Origin: Prorocentrum cordatum
Lineage: Eukaryota; Sar; Dinophyceae; Prorocentrales; Prorocentraceae
Assembly: GCA_963575745.1 (NCBI GenBank)
Contig: CAUYUJ010005697.1
Location: 1-59,362 of the forward strand
Direction of reading: 5' to 3'
Length of the DNA: 59,362 bases
The notes under the pieces were generated by a model that was not told the DNA's origin, ran no database searches, and saw only the letters and a list, made by a program, of their open reading frames with translations. A program made the translations under genes and the position numbers. This document shows positions 31,570 to 41,104 of the stretch, one piece after another. Every line of letters begins with the position of its first letter. Position 1 is the first letter of the stretch.

Positions 31570-32110
31570 TCACTGGGCTTAGGCCCAGGGTTCTTTTGTG
31601 GTTCACCCCCAGGTTTGACTAGGGGTGGGCCGGCGAATTTCTCTTGTGATGAATATCGGTGTCGAGGTGGGCCGGCGAATTTAGATTTGAGGATGTCTCG
31701 AGCGAAACGCTTAGTGTTCAGCATTTGTTGAGGATGTCTCGAGCGAAACGCTTGTTTTGCGTTGTAGATTGTCCTCTCCTGGGGGCCTGAATTCGGAGGA
31801 TCTCTCAAGTGAAATGCTTGTTTTCACGTGCCCAAGTCTGGAGGATTTCTCGAGCGAGACGCTTGCGCCTCCAGGTTGCCCAGACAGATGTCTAGCCTGA
31901 GGATTTGTTGAGGATGTTTCGAACCAGAAGCTTGTTTTCACGTGTCCAGGTCGCCCAAGCGGATGCCTAGCATGAGGATGCGTCGAAGAAGTCTCGATCG
32001 AAACGCTTGATTGCACGTGTCCAAGTTGCCCAGGCGTGTGTGTAGCATGAGGACGTGCTGAGAACGTCTTGATCGAAACGCTTGTTTTCACGTGTCCAGG
32101 TCGCCCGGGC
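31570..32110. repeat. ~65-70-bp tandem repeat with GAGGATGTCTCGAGCGAAACGC
   Basis: About seven units of GAGGATNTCTCGANCGANACGC, TTGTTTTCACGTGTCCAGGT, CGCCCAGGCGGATGTCTAGC. A flanking GGTGGGCCGGCGAATTTC block is also duplicated. The same order of blocks occurs at 52720-53240 in the same orientation, marking a segmental duplication. The minus-strand ORF is compositional. Confidence 0.8.
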
Positions 32111-32215
32111 ACAGCACAGCCCTCGGCGCGGTACATCAATATCGATACTTTTAGCATTGCAACCTGGCGTGATGCCTGGCACGTTCCGCCGAGCGTCCCA
32201 GAGCGCTCCGAAGGG
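32095..32215 (-). repeat. Fragment of the GCGC/ACGTGCC dispersed repeat
   Basis: ATCAATATCGATACTTTTAG and CATTGCAACCTGGCNTGNTG match 53266-53320. The fragment ends in two GCGTCCC-like beats. See the full-length copies at 41105 and 53240. Confidence 0.7.
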
Positions 32216-32244
32216 GGCCCAAGCTGAGGACTCCGACCCACGTT

Positions 32245-32705
32245 ACCGTCGTCGTCGTCGTCGACGTCGTAGTCGTCCCCACCGCCGTCGTCGTCGTCGT
32301 CGTCGTCATCGTCGCCGTCGTCGCTGGTGGAGGGGGAGGAGGGAGGAGCTCTCTCTCAGAGGAGGCTGGCACGGGCACCGGCCGCACCTCCTGCTGCGGC
32401 CTCCAGGGAGTGCGTCGTCGTCGTCGTCGTCGGTCGTCGTCGTCGTCGTCGTCCGTCGTCGGTCGTCGCCGTCGTCGTCGTCGGTCGTCGTCGTCGTCGT
32501 TGATTGTCGTCGCCGTCGTCTTCGATCGTCGTCGTCGTCGATCGTCAGTCGACAACCGTCGGCACTCCCAGGAGGCCGCAGCAGGAGGCGCGGCCCGCGC
32601 CCGTGCCCCAGCCTCCTCTGCGAGAAAGCTCCCCCTTTTCCTCCTCGTCCTCCATCCAACGACGACGACGACGACGACGACGACGATCGACGACGACGGC
32701 TGCCG
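32245..32705. repeat. CGT/CGA array arranged as a long hairpin
   Basis: A left arm (32270-32415) with CGTCGTCGT, then AGAGGAGGCTGGCACGGGCA, GCACCTCCTGCTGCGGCCTC, AGGGAGTGC. The right arm (32563-32705) is its reverse complement, with GGAGGCCGCAGCAGGAGGCG and ending in ACGACGACG. The loop is more CGT repeat (32410-32560). The arms differ at a minority of positions. Confidence 0.8.
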
Positions 32706-32734
32706 GAGGCTGGGGGAGGCCCAGGATGGGACGC

Positions 32735-32778
32735 AAGGAAAGGAGGAGGAGGAGGAGGAGGAGGAGGAGGAGGAGGAT
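32735..32778. repeat. GAG microsatellite
   Basis: GGAGGAGGAGG run of about 40 bases; simple repeat. Confidence 0.85.
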
Positions 32779-33128
32779 GTTCCTCTCCAGCGAAGCCACC
32801 ACGGCCCCGCACGTTTGTTGTGATGTGTAAGTTTGCGAAGATTTGAACTTCGACCTGAATCCAGTTCGCGCCAGGGCGCGGCGGCTGAGATCATCAAATG
32901 CCCGCCCCGTTGACGCAGTGAGAAGTGTCTTGATGAGATACGTTGGTCGCCCGGCCGGCCTTCACATGAACCCGAGCCCTGGGTATGTGCCGGGAGGGGG
33001 GGGGGTGATGATGGAGGGGAGGCGGTAGAAACATAAAAAACATGAGGATGTGGTCAGAGGATGGAGGGAAGCTGGAGGAGGAAGAGGAGGCCCCACGGAG
33101 GCGAGGAGGAGGAGAAGAAGGAGAATGA

Positions 33129-34328
33129 GGAAGGGGGGCGTATGCGAATGGGGGAGCCCCAGGTTATGGATTCGCCACCGCTGGCGTGGAACACTTATTC
33201 TCTGCGTGGAAGGAGACGACGGGGGAGAATCGCAATTTATCGGAGTCCGCCCTCATCGACGATGAGATTGAGCTGATTAGTGGAATTGACCCTGCTCACA
33301 CAGAAAGCATTATCAAAGGTGCGCAACTTGAGTGGTCCCAGGTTTATAATTCAGCTAGAAGTAATGTTGGAGACAGACAGCCCCGAATAGATACTGGAGT
33401 TCCCAAGAAGCACAACATTGAGAGCACAGAACTTGCTTGGATTAAGCGTCGGAGGGAGAATGTGGCCAAAGCGATGGAAGCCTCATCGAGCTCTGGCGGT
33501 CCCACGGGGTCTAGTAGTATTGCTAGGAAGGCCAGTCGTTTGGCGAGTCGCACGTTCGGGGAAACACATGCGAAGGAGGTCCAGTTCAACAAGAAACGTT
33601 TGGGAAATATGGCTGAGGCTGTTCGACGAAAACATTTACTCCCAGACGAAATAACGCCAGAGGTGCGAGCGAGAGTGAGGAGTGACTTCATACAGAACAA
33701 GAAAAACATAGAGACATACGACAAAGATAAGGCCACTATGGACCGTGCTTTGCGACCGCCGATGTCCTTCCGATTGCCAGAGGGTTCCCACGTGTTCTTC
33801 GACTGTGAATTGACGATTTCTGTCCAAATCTTGGCGCGTACTCTTCAGAACTTCAAGTTCAATCGTGTGTTTGAGCGGCATCGGGCAACTATTTTCGTGG
33901 TAGACAAAGTGGATACTCCCAATCGGAAATCTTTATGGGCATGTCTGCTTGTGGGTGGCACTGTCTGCACGCCGAAGCACTTGTTATCGGGTGGGCGCGA
34001 AGGCCCTTCACTTTCGTACAATCGCGTCCTGGATAAGAAAAAACAAGTGTGGGCATCGGCGGACTTCCGGGCTGAGCACGGTGAGATTTATGAGATCCTC
34101 AAGCTGGCCGTTCGCGGGCTCCCAGGTGTGAAGTGGTCTTTGATATATGATCGGGCTGATGCAATTCGGATTGGCATGAAACGCAAGGCTTCCAAGAACG
34201 AATCTGAGCTTATGTCATTAGTTACAGCCAAGGAGCAGAGCGATTCCATGGACACCAGGGCCGAACTGCGACGGGACGACGAGCACCACCTTCCCGTCCA
34301 GGAAGTCGGAGGGTCGATCTTCGTTTGA
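33129..34328 (+). CDS. Unrecognised protein exon, 399 codons open
   Basis: Open from just after TGA 33126 to TGA 34326. No ATG before residue ~116 (33474), so it likely starts at an acceptor between 33129 and 33250. Protein character is convincing: IDDEIELISGIDPAHTESII, a Lys/Arg-rich helix (WIKRRRENVAKAM), a Ser/Gly linker, then a basic helical region. A compact beta/alpha block follows: SHVFFDCELTISVQILARTL, FERHRATIFVVDKVD, KSLWACLLVGGTVCTPKHLL, EIYEILKLAVRGLPGVKWSL, IYDRADAIRIGMKRKASK. No family is recognised. The alternation of hydrophobic strands with VDKVD and YDRAD acidic positions is nuclease- or transposase-like in feel only. A normal stop ends it, so this is the 3'-terminal coding exon. 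Confidence 0.65.
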   Translation, partial: GRGAYANGGAPGYGFATAGVEHLFSAWKETTGENRNLSESALIDDEIELISGIDPAHTESIIKGAQLEWSQVYNSARSNVGDRQPRIDTGVPKKHNIESTELAWIKRRRENVAKAMEASSSSGGPTGSSSIARKASRLASRTFGETHAKEVQFNKKRLGNMAEAVRRKHLLPDEITPEVRARVRSDFIQNKKNIETYDKDKATMDRALRPPMSFRLPEGSHVFFDCELTISVQILARTLQNFKFNRVFERHRATIFVVDKVDTPNRKSLWACLLVGGTVCTPKHLLSGGREGPSLSYNRVLDKKKQVWASADFRAEHGEIYEILKLAVRGLPGVKWSLIYDRADAIRIGMKRKASKNESELMSLVTAKEQSDSMDTRAELRRDDEHHLPVQEVGGSIFV

Positions 34329-35381
34329 AGATGGACACCCAAACCTCGGGCTACTCGACAAAGCTGGCCAAAAATCACGCCCCATTTCCGGCGGCTCAGG
34401 GGCCGCTTCGGGCCCCCAGGGGCCATCGTCGAGCGAACTCCCAGGGATTCCTTCCGAAGGGTCGGGCCCGGGATGCGAGGACCTCCGCCCCATCAAGCAC
34501 AAGCTGACCTTGTCAGACAGCTTGGTGCATCTAGCAACGCTAGATGTGCGGCGGTGTAACCGCGGGCTTTGATGCACGGGGGCTGCTTGGCGCCGGGGGT
34601 GCGGCGCGAAGCGAGGCCCGAGGGCCATAGTGCTGTTTGAACCTACAGACCCAATGCGTTGACTGGTCATGATGGTGGCCTCCACTGTCTGCGAGTGAAA
34701 ACACGGGGGGGCCCGACTGTTTCTCCAACCTTTTTTTGCTGTCCCCGCCCTGGCCCTTCCTCCCCGCAGCCGCTCGCTCGCCGTTCAGCCGCCAATTTTT
34801 CTTCCGACCCCGCATCGCTCTTGCATCTGTATCTCTCCCCCCCCCGCCCCTTCGGGGGCCGTGCGATAGTGGAAGGGATTGGCTCTTCTGCAACGAACGT
34901 CTGCCATCGGCAACCCCGATTTCCACGGGGCTGGCGTGAGATCCACGCAGCGCAGCGCAGGCTACGTGGAAAGCTATGTGGGGCGAGGAGGAGGGGGGAG
35001 GGGCAGCAGGAGGTGGAGAGATGAGGGGAGACATGCAACGAATATAGATTAAACCCTCGTCGTCGCAACTCGATTCGCCTTTCTGGACAGAACGCTCACG
35101 CAGGAAACAAAGGCCCCAAAAAGGTGGTCCACTGGGGTCTGGCCGTTTTGCCACAATGGCTCAAGTCTCAAATCTGCGCCACCAAATAGACTACATCTTT
35201 TACATAAACGTGTAATTTTGGAAATCCGCACTCGTCGTAATTCCCCCCGGTCCCGGGCCCCCTCTCAGGCGCGACGCAAGGTGGTGGGTGGGGGTCTCTC
35301 CGAACTGCGCATTCGCGGATCTCTGAATTTGCGCGTTTATGTATCCATCTTCTCTTTTATATTCAACAATTGGCTGTCCTG
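34329..35381. other. Intergenic, no gene seen
   Basis: Non-repetitive sequence with several overlapping short ORFs and a C-run near 34839. No exon with acceptor plus coherent protein character was found. Confidence 0.4.
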
Positions 35382-35690
35382 ATGATGAGTGGGGCCGTCC
35401 TGTTCGCATGCGGGATGTTTGTCGGACTTGCAGTGGGAATGTTGATAGGGCGCTGTGTATGTGCCAAATCTGCCGTGGTTCCGCCTGCTTCTCCTACTGT
35501 TGCACCAGAACCGCCTATTCCTTCTGCCCCCGCGGGGGCCAGGCTGGCCCTGCCCGTGCATTTGGCACGGCGCAGCGAGGTATATCATTCGGACAAAATG
35601 TGTCCGGCGCTGTGCAGGTCGCCCACTGTAGATGTGATCAGGGCTTGCAAACTTTGTTATGGTCGCAATGCTTGTGCGAAGGCTGACTGA
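35382..35690 (+). CDS. Small single-pass membrane protein with His/Cys motif
   Basis: 102 residues from ATG 35382. Residues 4-26 (GAVLFACGMFVGLAVGMLIG) form one transmembrane helix with GxxxG spacing. A Pro-rich linker (PPASPTVAPEPPIPSAP) follows, then a small domain EVYHSDKMCPALCRSP, VIRACKLCYGRNAC. The pattern YHxxxxCxxL...(V)RxCKxC resembles the small Cys/His modules that read as zinc-knuckle-like in several eukaryotic and bacterial proteins. Metal binding is inferred. Upstream TTATATTCAACAATTGGCTG has a pyrimidine-rich tract but no clear AG acceptor. Might be complete or a last exon. Confidence 0.55.
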   Translation: MMSGAVLFACGMFVGLAVGMLIGRCVCAKSAVVPPASPTVAPEPPIPSAPAGARLALPVHLARRSEVYHSDKMCPALCRSPTVDVIRACKLCYGRNACAKAD

Positions 35691-35709
35691 CTGAGTTGAC
35701 CCAGCGCAT

Positions 35710-35825
35710 GCTTGCCAATCAGCCCCAAAAGGATCTCCAAAAGAGGCCCCAAGCAGCCCCAAAAGGATCTCCAAAGGGGGCCCCGAGCAGTTCCAAAGTG
35801 GTTCCAAGAGAACCTCAACACATCC
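35710..35825. repeat. CCCCAAAAGGATCTCCAAA repeat
   Basis: Three units of GCCCCAAAAGGATCTCCAAA, a variant of the GGCCC-type repeat, directly downstream of the membrane-protein ORF. Confidence 0.7.
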
Positions 35826-36107
35826 AACATACATTTACATTTAAATGAGGCCCCCCTTTCATAAGGTTAAATGGCCAACAGAAGCCCTCCAAAGGGGTTC
35901 CAGAGTGGTCCCATCAATAAGGCCTCCTACCTGCTTCTGGGGAATTCTCACAAAGACCCCTGAGGTCTCTACCCCGCAACCCAGGCGCGGCGGAGTGGCC
36001 AAAATGCTGCGCCGCCTTGCATTTCGAGGCGAACCATTGCCACTCTTGCGTTGCTTTTGGCATGTGTCTCAGGCTCGCGGAGGGGTAGAGGGATGGGCGA
36101 TCAATAG

Positions 36108-36235
36108 AGAGGGGGGGGAGATAGAGAGAGAGAGAGAGAGAGAAACAACAAAAGAAACCACAAACAACAAAAGCACACAAGCAACGACAATGACAACCAC
36201 AACAACACCAAAGATAAACAGATAACGATAACGCC
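36108..36235. repeat. GA and ACAACAAA simple repeats
   Basis: AGAGAGAGAG run (36118-36142) followed by CAACAA/ACCACAA-rich sequence. Confidence 0.8.
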
Positions 36236-36838
36236 AGCGTTTGTTTTTGTGCGTGCTGATGCGGCCCTGGGCAGGTGGTTCCTCCCCCCCCTCGCCTTCC
36301 CCCCCCGATCCCCCTTCCTCCGTGGCGGTGGGGTGGGGGGCGGTCGTCTCGCCAGGATCCAGGGCAACCAAGACAGCTTCCAAGTTCTGAAATGTGTTTC
36401 AGAAATTTGCGTCCTCTTTGAAATTCCTTGGGGCCCTGAGACGCCGTCATGAACCATGTCATGCCTTTCTCGGGCCTTCCTCGGATGATTTCCTCGGCTG
36501 GTTTATTGGGCCTTCCCCAGATGGACAATCCTGCTCCGATCCGAAGCCCTTCCCGCGCGAGATATCTCGGCGGGCCCGCCACCCCCCGTAGGGGCCCCGG
36601 GGGCCCGACGCAACTCGCGAACGTGGCCCCGGCCCATAAGATACACGCCCTGACTCCAACACGACCCCCCCCAAATCGAATTCTTGGAACCTTCCTTGTT
36701 GGACCCCCTTTAGGAGTTGGTCGACCGGGCAAGATGGGGGCGTGCTTACCAGTGTTGTTATACTGCGTTGTATGCCATCGTAGATAAACGTTGTGGTCCA
36801 AGCTTCCTAAGTGTGTTCAGCTCGCACTGCGCTTTAGG
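36236..36838. other. Intergenic, no gene seen
   Basis: GC-rich with G-runs. ORFs on both strands lack acceptors and coherent character. Its last bases, CTCGCACTGCGCTTTAG, form a plausible trans-splice acceptor for the next gene. Confidence 0.4.
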
Positions 36839-37285
36839 ATGGATTTCGCATTGATGTTGAGTGTGCCTCACAATTCACCTTTGGCGAAACATTCTGGGCT
36901 TGAACTTCGAGGCACCCTGGGGATCTCTGTTCTCGAGACCGACGCCACGCAGACCTTGGTTGACAACGCCGGGAGTTTTGCCCCGTCGTTGGAGCCCGCA
37001 GGGGCCGCCGCCCCATCGGAGCCCCTGGATGAGCCCGCCGACAAGAAACGCAAACTCGAGGAGCCTGGCGAGGCAGTGAACGAGGCACCGGAGTCGATAA
37101 AGTCATCGCCACCAGCGGAAGACTCGCCTGATGACAGAGCCACTGGACCAGCAGCTATTCCTTTACCAGATCTTCCGCCAACCCAAGTTCGCCGGGATTT
37201 TGAACGCGCGGATTCTTTCATTGACGTGCCAGATACGCTGCCGCCGCCTGATGAGTGGACCGACGCCCAGCCCAGATTCTTCTGA
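36839..37285 (+). CDS. Small acidic protein with nuclear-localisation-like motif
   Basis: 148 residues from ATG 36839, which lies 3 bases after CTTTAG, a likely trans-splice acceptor, giving a very short leader. An N-terminal ~45 residues (MDFALMLSVPHNSPLAKHSG, LGISVLETDATQTLV) look folded. The rest is acidic and Pro/Ala-rich with one basic cluster DKKRKLEEP (residues ~79-87), a candidate nuclear localisation signal. It ends PPPDEWTDAQPRFF. No family recognised; a regulatory or chromatin-associated role is only a guess. The stop lies in TTCTGATAAGT, which could also be a non-canonical GA donor. Confidence 0.5.
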   Translation: MDFALMLSVPHNSPLAKHSGLELRGTLGISVLETDATQTLVDNAGSFAPSLEPAGAAAPSEPLDEPADKKRKLEEPGEAVNEAPESIKSSPPAEDSPDDRATGPAAIPLPDLPPTQVRRDFERADSFIDVPDTLPPPDEWTDAQPRFF

Positions 37286-37559
37286 TAAGTATGACCGCCA
37301 TTTCTCTCCCTTCTCGTCTTCCCTCCTCCAAGTTATCTGCCAGTTGTGGCTGGGGCATGTCCTCGAGCTCATCCCTCTCGCCCTGCTCCTCTTGATATTT
37401 ATTTGCCAGTCAGTGAGATCGGCCTGGTGCTGTGGCGGGTTGGCTACAGCCGCGCCGCAACCATGTTGCGCCGACAATTTGGATTTGAGACGCGGGGCGG
37501 CCGTAAGAATGACGAGAGCGATAACACAAGGGGGCGAGCGTGATATAGGATGCACGAGG

Positions 37560-37754
37560 AACGCGGAGTTTCAGAGAATTTCACTCGGGATAAAGCGAGA
37601 GAGAGAAGAGAGAGAGATAACAAAAAACAAAAAAAACGAGGGGGGGGGGAGAGGGCGCGCGTAGGAGAGGGCGGAGGATGGACGGCGGAAGCGGAGCAGT
37701 TGAGGAGGGAATGAGGGCCGAGAGGGCAGACTGAAGGCGAGAGAGAGAGAGGGG

Positions 37755-37802
<48 letters not shown>

Positions 37803-38260
37803 ACAAAGAGAAATATATAATACACATATCGTATCGGAGGGAAGATGCCTCCCCCGTCCTCCGCCCCGTTCCCAAACGCCACGACGTTGGCCCTCCTGCC
37901 CCCCCCTTGCCCCCCTCCGCTCTTCTTCCACTCCTTCGTGTCAAGACTTGCTATTTCTTTGTCTTCGCGCATAGTTCCTTCCCTCCTCCCTTCCCTTCCC
38001 CCTGCCCCCCCCCGCCCCCCCCCTCCTTCCCCCCCGGGGGTCCAGGGAGAAACAGGGAGATAGAGGGGGGAAATAAAGAGAGAGAGAGAGAGAGAGAGAG
38101 AGGGATACATAAAGAGAACGAGAAAGAGACAGAGAGAGAGAGAGAGAAAGAGAAAAAGAGAGAAAGAGAGAGAGAGAGAGAGAGCGAAAGAGAAAGGGAG
38201 AGGGAGAGAGAGAGTGCGAGAGAGAGAGAGATATATCGAGAGAAGGATCTACATATATAT

Positions 38261-38303
<43 letters not shown>

Positions 38304-38364
38304 CAAAACTGAATGAGAGAGAGAGAGAGAGGGAACGAGAGAGGGGGAAAGAGAGAGGCAAAGA

Positions 38365-38421
<57 letters not shown>

Positions 38422-38425
38422 CGGG
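37560..38425. repeat. GA-rich microsatellite field
   Basis: AGAGAGAG tracts at 37590-37615, 37735-37800 and 38070-38418, separated by a C/T-rich block (37840-38040). The flanking G/C-runs and GA tracts produce long Arg/Glu or Ser/Leu ORFs that are artefacts. Confidence 0.9.
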
Positions 38426-38698
38426 GCCTGGCCGGACTCTCTCGGGTCGGCGCGCTCGATCTTTCGCCCCGCCTGCGGCCGGGCGCCGCCCCCCCCCCCC
38501 TCCCCCTTCGGCTCGCGCCCTGCGCCCCCTTCCCATCCGGGACGGACGTCGTCGACGGGGCGGGGGCTCGGGGGGGTATGACTCCTATCTCCAGGCCCCC
38601 AGGAGGCCTGTACGTTCTGAGCATATTTGAGGCTCGACTCGCCGAGGCTTCTGTTTTTTGTTTATACTGCTGCGCCCGCTCCATTGTGAAGTGGCACC

Positions 38699-39100
38699 AT
38701 GGCGGCAGCTGCTCGCACTTGTGTTCTGTATTTGTACCACAATAAGGACGTGGCCCAGAAGTTCCAGAACGGTCTCATCTACGTGGATTCTGCTAGTGGT
38801 CAAGTCATGTGGCACTGCGGTGAATCATGCACGAATTGGCACGGTGAGTTCAAAATCATGGCCGACCAAATCATTGTGAAGTTTGATGCCCTCGAACAGC
38901 AACGTGATGGCCCACCCCGCCCAAAATGTTCGGTCCTCTTCCAGACGCCCTCTGGCACCTACGAGGGCTACGATTGCAAGGCACGGCACGTGAAGATCAC
39001 GCCCATGGCGAAATTCACCTTCAACGCCGACTCCGGAGGAGGCTGGACCCAGACCGCCGATTGGTCACCAATGCTGCTGGAATGGATCGATATGGTCTAA
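38699..39100 (+). CDS. Complete 133-residue protein, unrecognised
   Basis: ATG at 38699 in context CACCATGG. Upstream GCTTCTGTTTTTTGTTTATA is a good polypyrimidine tract, and GTGAAG (38686-38691) or another AG before the ATG can serve as trans-splice acceptor. The protein has a compact look: RTCVLYLYHNKDVAQKFQNG, LIYVDSASGQVMWHCGESC, NWHGEFKIMADQIIVKFDA, then PKCSVLFQT and a YEGYDCKARHVKITPM strand block, ending LEWIDMV. Four spaced Cys and several Trp suggest a small beta-rich fold. The MWHCG...NWHGEF...VKFDA pattern may define a dinoflagellate family, but I cannot name it. Intron-free as read. Confidence 0.7.
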   Translation: MAAAARTCVLYLYHNKDVAQKFQNGLIYVDSASGQVMWHCGESCTNWHGEFKIMADQIIVKFDALEQQRDGPPRPKCSVLFQTPSGTYEGYDCKARHVKITPMAKFTFNADSGGGWTQTADWSPMLLEWIDMV

Positions 39101-39529
39101 GCCTCCGAGGTTCAGACCTGAGAGCCCCCGACGTGGATAAATGTTTATCTGCGTTGTGCGTGTGGCGCCGTAGGATCCCCGAGAGAGCCCTTATAGTGCG
39201 CAAGCTCGTCGGGAGAGAATTCAGATTGTACAACCCTGGGGCTTGGCCAAGTAAAAATATCTGAAGGCTTTGAAAATAATATCCTAGATATTCGGACCCC
39301 AAAGCTGGGCCCACCATAGGCCCCAGGGCCCTGCCAGAGACCCCATCGGCCCCACGAGAGCCCCAGGGTGGCACGTGCCCGGCCCGATCGCGGCCAAGAG
39401 GCCGAGCGAACTTAGGGGCCTTCGCACTGATGATCGATGTTTGGGGAGAGCGCCAACGCCGCCGCTTCTCAGAATCGACTCGACCTCTGGCCGTTGGTGG
39501 CTCAGGGCCTCCCCCCCGTGGTGGCAGGT
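39101..39529. other. Intergenic, no gene seen
   Basis: A short GGCCCC-beat area (39300-39370) is the only repeat visible. Confidence 0.4.
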
Positions 39530-39895
39530 GGTGGTGCCACGTGTATCATGTATACGTTTACATACATATACACATGCATATATATATATACACATGCAAC
39601 CGTGCATACACGCTTGTAATATGCACGCGCACACCTAGCATGACCATGCTTATGTAGCTTACTTGCCATGTGGTGTTTTGTGCATGGGTATGCACACATT
39701 AACATATACATGCGTACGTATGTGTATACGTATCCGCGTATGTACACAAGCGCACACACACACGTAGTTAGACATATACGTACACGTGGGTTTGGGTATG
39801 TTTGGACGTGTATGCATGCGCCACCATTTGCAGCACCGCTTGTCCGTACACACATGATTGCATATGGCCACACGCATATAAGCATGACTCAACCA
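39530..39895. repeat. TATACATA / ACGTATGT alternating-purine-pyrimidine field
   Basis: Degenerate ATATAC, CACACA and GTATGTGTAT runs, with possible Z-DNA character. ORFs here read as Tyr/Thr/His repeats and are rejected. Confidence 0.75.
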
Positions 39896-40632
39896 CAGAC
39901 GAGTTCAGCATAGTCTGAAAGCGCCGCATCATCTGCCAACGCAGCATATTCCGCCAGCCACATTCGGGACGAAAAAGAATGGGTATAATTGGTTGCTGAA
40001 CATTTCGGGGGGAATCCGGGCGCGCCTTTGGAGCAAAAGCTGGGTTGTTGTTTTCTCTGGCCACCGGCGCCCGCCCCTGCCTCCCGCCGCGCTGGAACAG
40101 GAAACCCGTCACCATCGCCATCGTCATCATCGCGATCGCCACCATCCCTATCACTTGAATCACCGCATACATCGCCACCCAGCGAGAGGCAGGAGCAAAT
40201 GCAAAGTTGCGTCACGGGGGGCCCTACCATCGGCCTACCATCAGAATCGAGCCCACGAAAATTGACGAGGGCATCGGTTTGGGCGGAGCGGCGCAGCCAG
40301 GCAATTCTTAGACAGCCCACCCACTTCGTCATGCAATTTTCTGCCCGCTAATTGCTCATCAGCCGCACCGTCCGCATCGAAGAGTTCAATAGAATTGCAT
40401 AGCCGTTGATGCAGGACGAGGTTCATTTTTCTCAAGGAGCCAGAGCGTTGCGCGTAGGGCACCTCGGGGGGAGGGAGCGCGGGAAACGCCAGGTGGACCC
40501 CAAGAGGCTTCCAGAGATACCAGAGGAACCCCGAACATGCACCCTCGACCTTAGTCGGTCACCTATCTTCAAGCCCCCATGCCCTCCTCACTCCCCCCCC
40601 CTATTTGGCCTTCTCCACCTCTCCATATCTTT
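39896..40632. other. Intergenic, no gene seen
   Basis: CATCGCCATCG-rich segment at 40105-40175; otherwise unremarkable. The minus-strand gene begins its 3' end at 40633. Confidence 0.4.
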
Positions 40633-41010
40633 CTAATTCCTCATCCTACGTCCACTTTGGGCGCGCACCATGTAGCGCGACGTGCAGAACGTCTTCACAA
40701 TGTTAATGAAGCCTGCCTTGATCCCATTCGCACTCAAATCGAACTTATCAGCTAGATTCGTCTCACCCAACGTGATAGTGGCACACTGCAATGATGTGTC
40801 ACAGAAGCGAAGTCTAACACAAAGGTGGCCTTTCCGAACATCCTGGTGAACGCTGGAAACTTCTACGCGGGACAAGCGGGACCTCCAATGGTTCCGAACA
40901 GATTCAGCGAGGCAATACAACATCTTCCTATATTTGAATTTGCCAATGCCAGATACCTTGCCATGGCCACCATTCCGACGGTCCAACGCCTCCAGGATTC
41001 GACGAAAGTC
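40633..41010 (-). CDS. 3'-terminal exon of a zinc-finger/transposase-like family protein
   Basis: On the minus strand TTCTCCCCCACAG (41023-41011) is a strong acceptor. The exon then runs 125 codons in phase 0 to a stop at 40633: DFRRILEALDRRNGGHGKVS, GIGKFKYRKMLYCLAESVR, WRSRLSRVEVSSVHQDVRKG, HLCVRLRFCD, TLGETNLADKFD, IKAGFINIVKTFCTSRYM. The block (D/S)F..L....G followed by a basic helix, R..L, HQDxRKGxLxVR parallels the 3' part of the 23-kb ORF and, loosely, the catalytic-core entry of hAT-like transposase-derived proteins. That link is inference. Upstream exons would lie above 41.1 kb, where only the dispersed GCGC repeat is seen, so the gene is probably decapitated or has a long repeat-filled intron. 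Confidence 0.55.
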   Translation of the reverse strand, partial: DFRRILEALDRRNGGHGKVSGIGKFKYRKMLYCLAESVRNHWRSRLSRVEVSSVHQDVRKGHLCVRLRFCDTSLQCATITLGETNLADKFDLSANGIKAGFINIVKTFCTSRYMVRAQSGRRMRN

Positions 41011-41104
41011 CTGTGGGGGAGAATTTCGGACGGGGTCTCCGAAGCCAGGACCTACCCCGGGGGGGGGGGGTGACCAGTGAGGGGGGGGGATTGGGAAAGA
41101 GGGG

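Noticed and set aside
32151-32897. 248-codon Arg/Ser/Asp minus ORF
   Set aside because: Translation of the CGT/CGA hairpin array.
37941-38684. 247-codon Ser/Leu minus ORF
   Set aside because: Translation of GA/CT dinucleotide runs.
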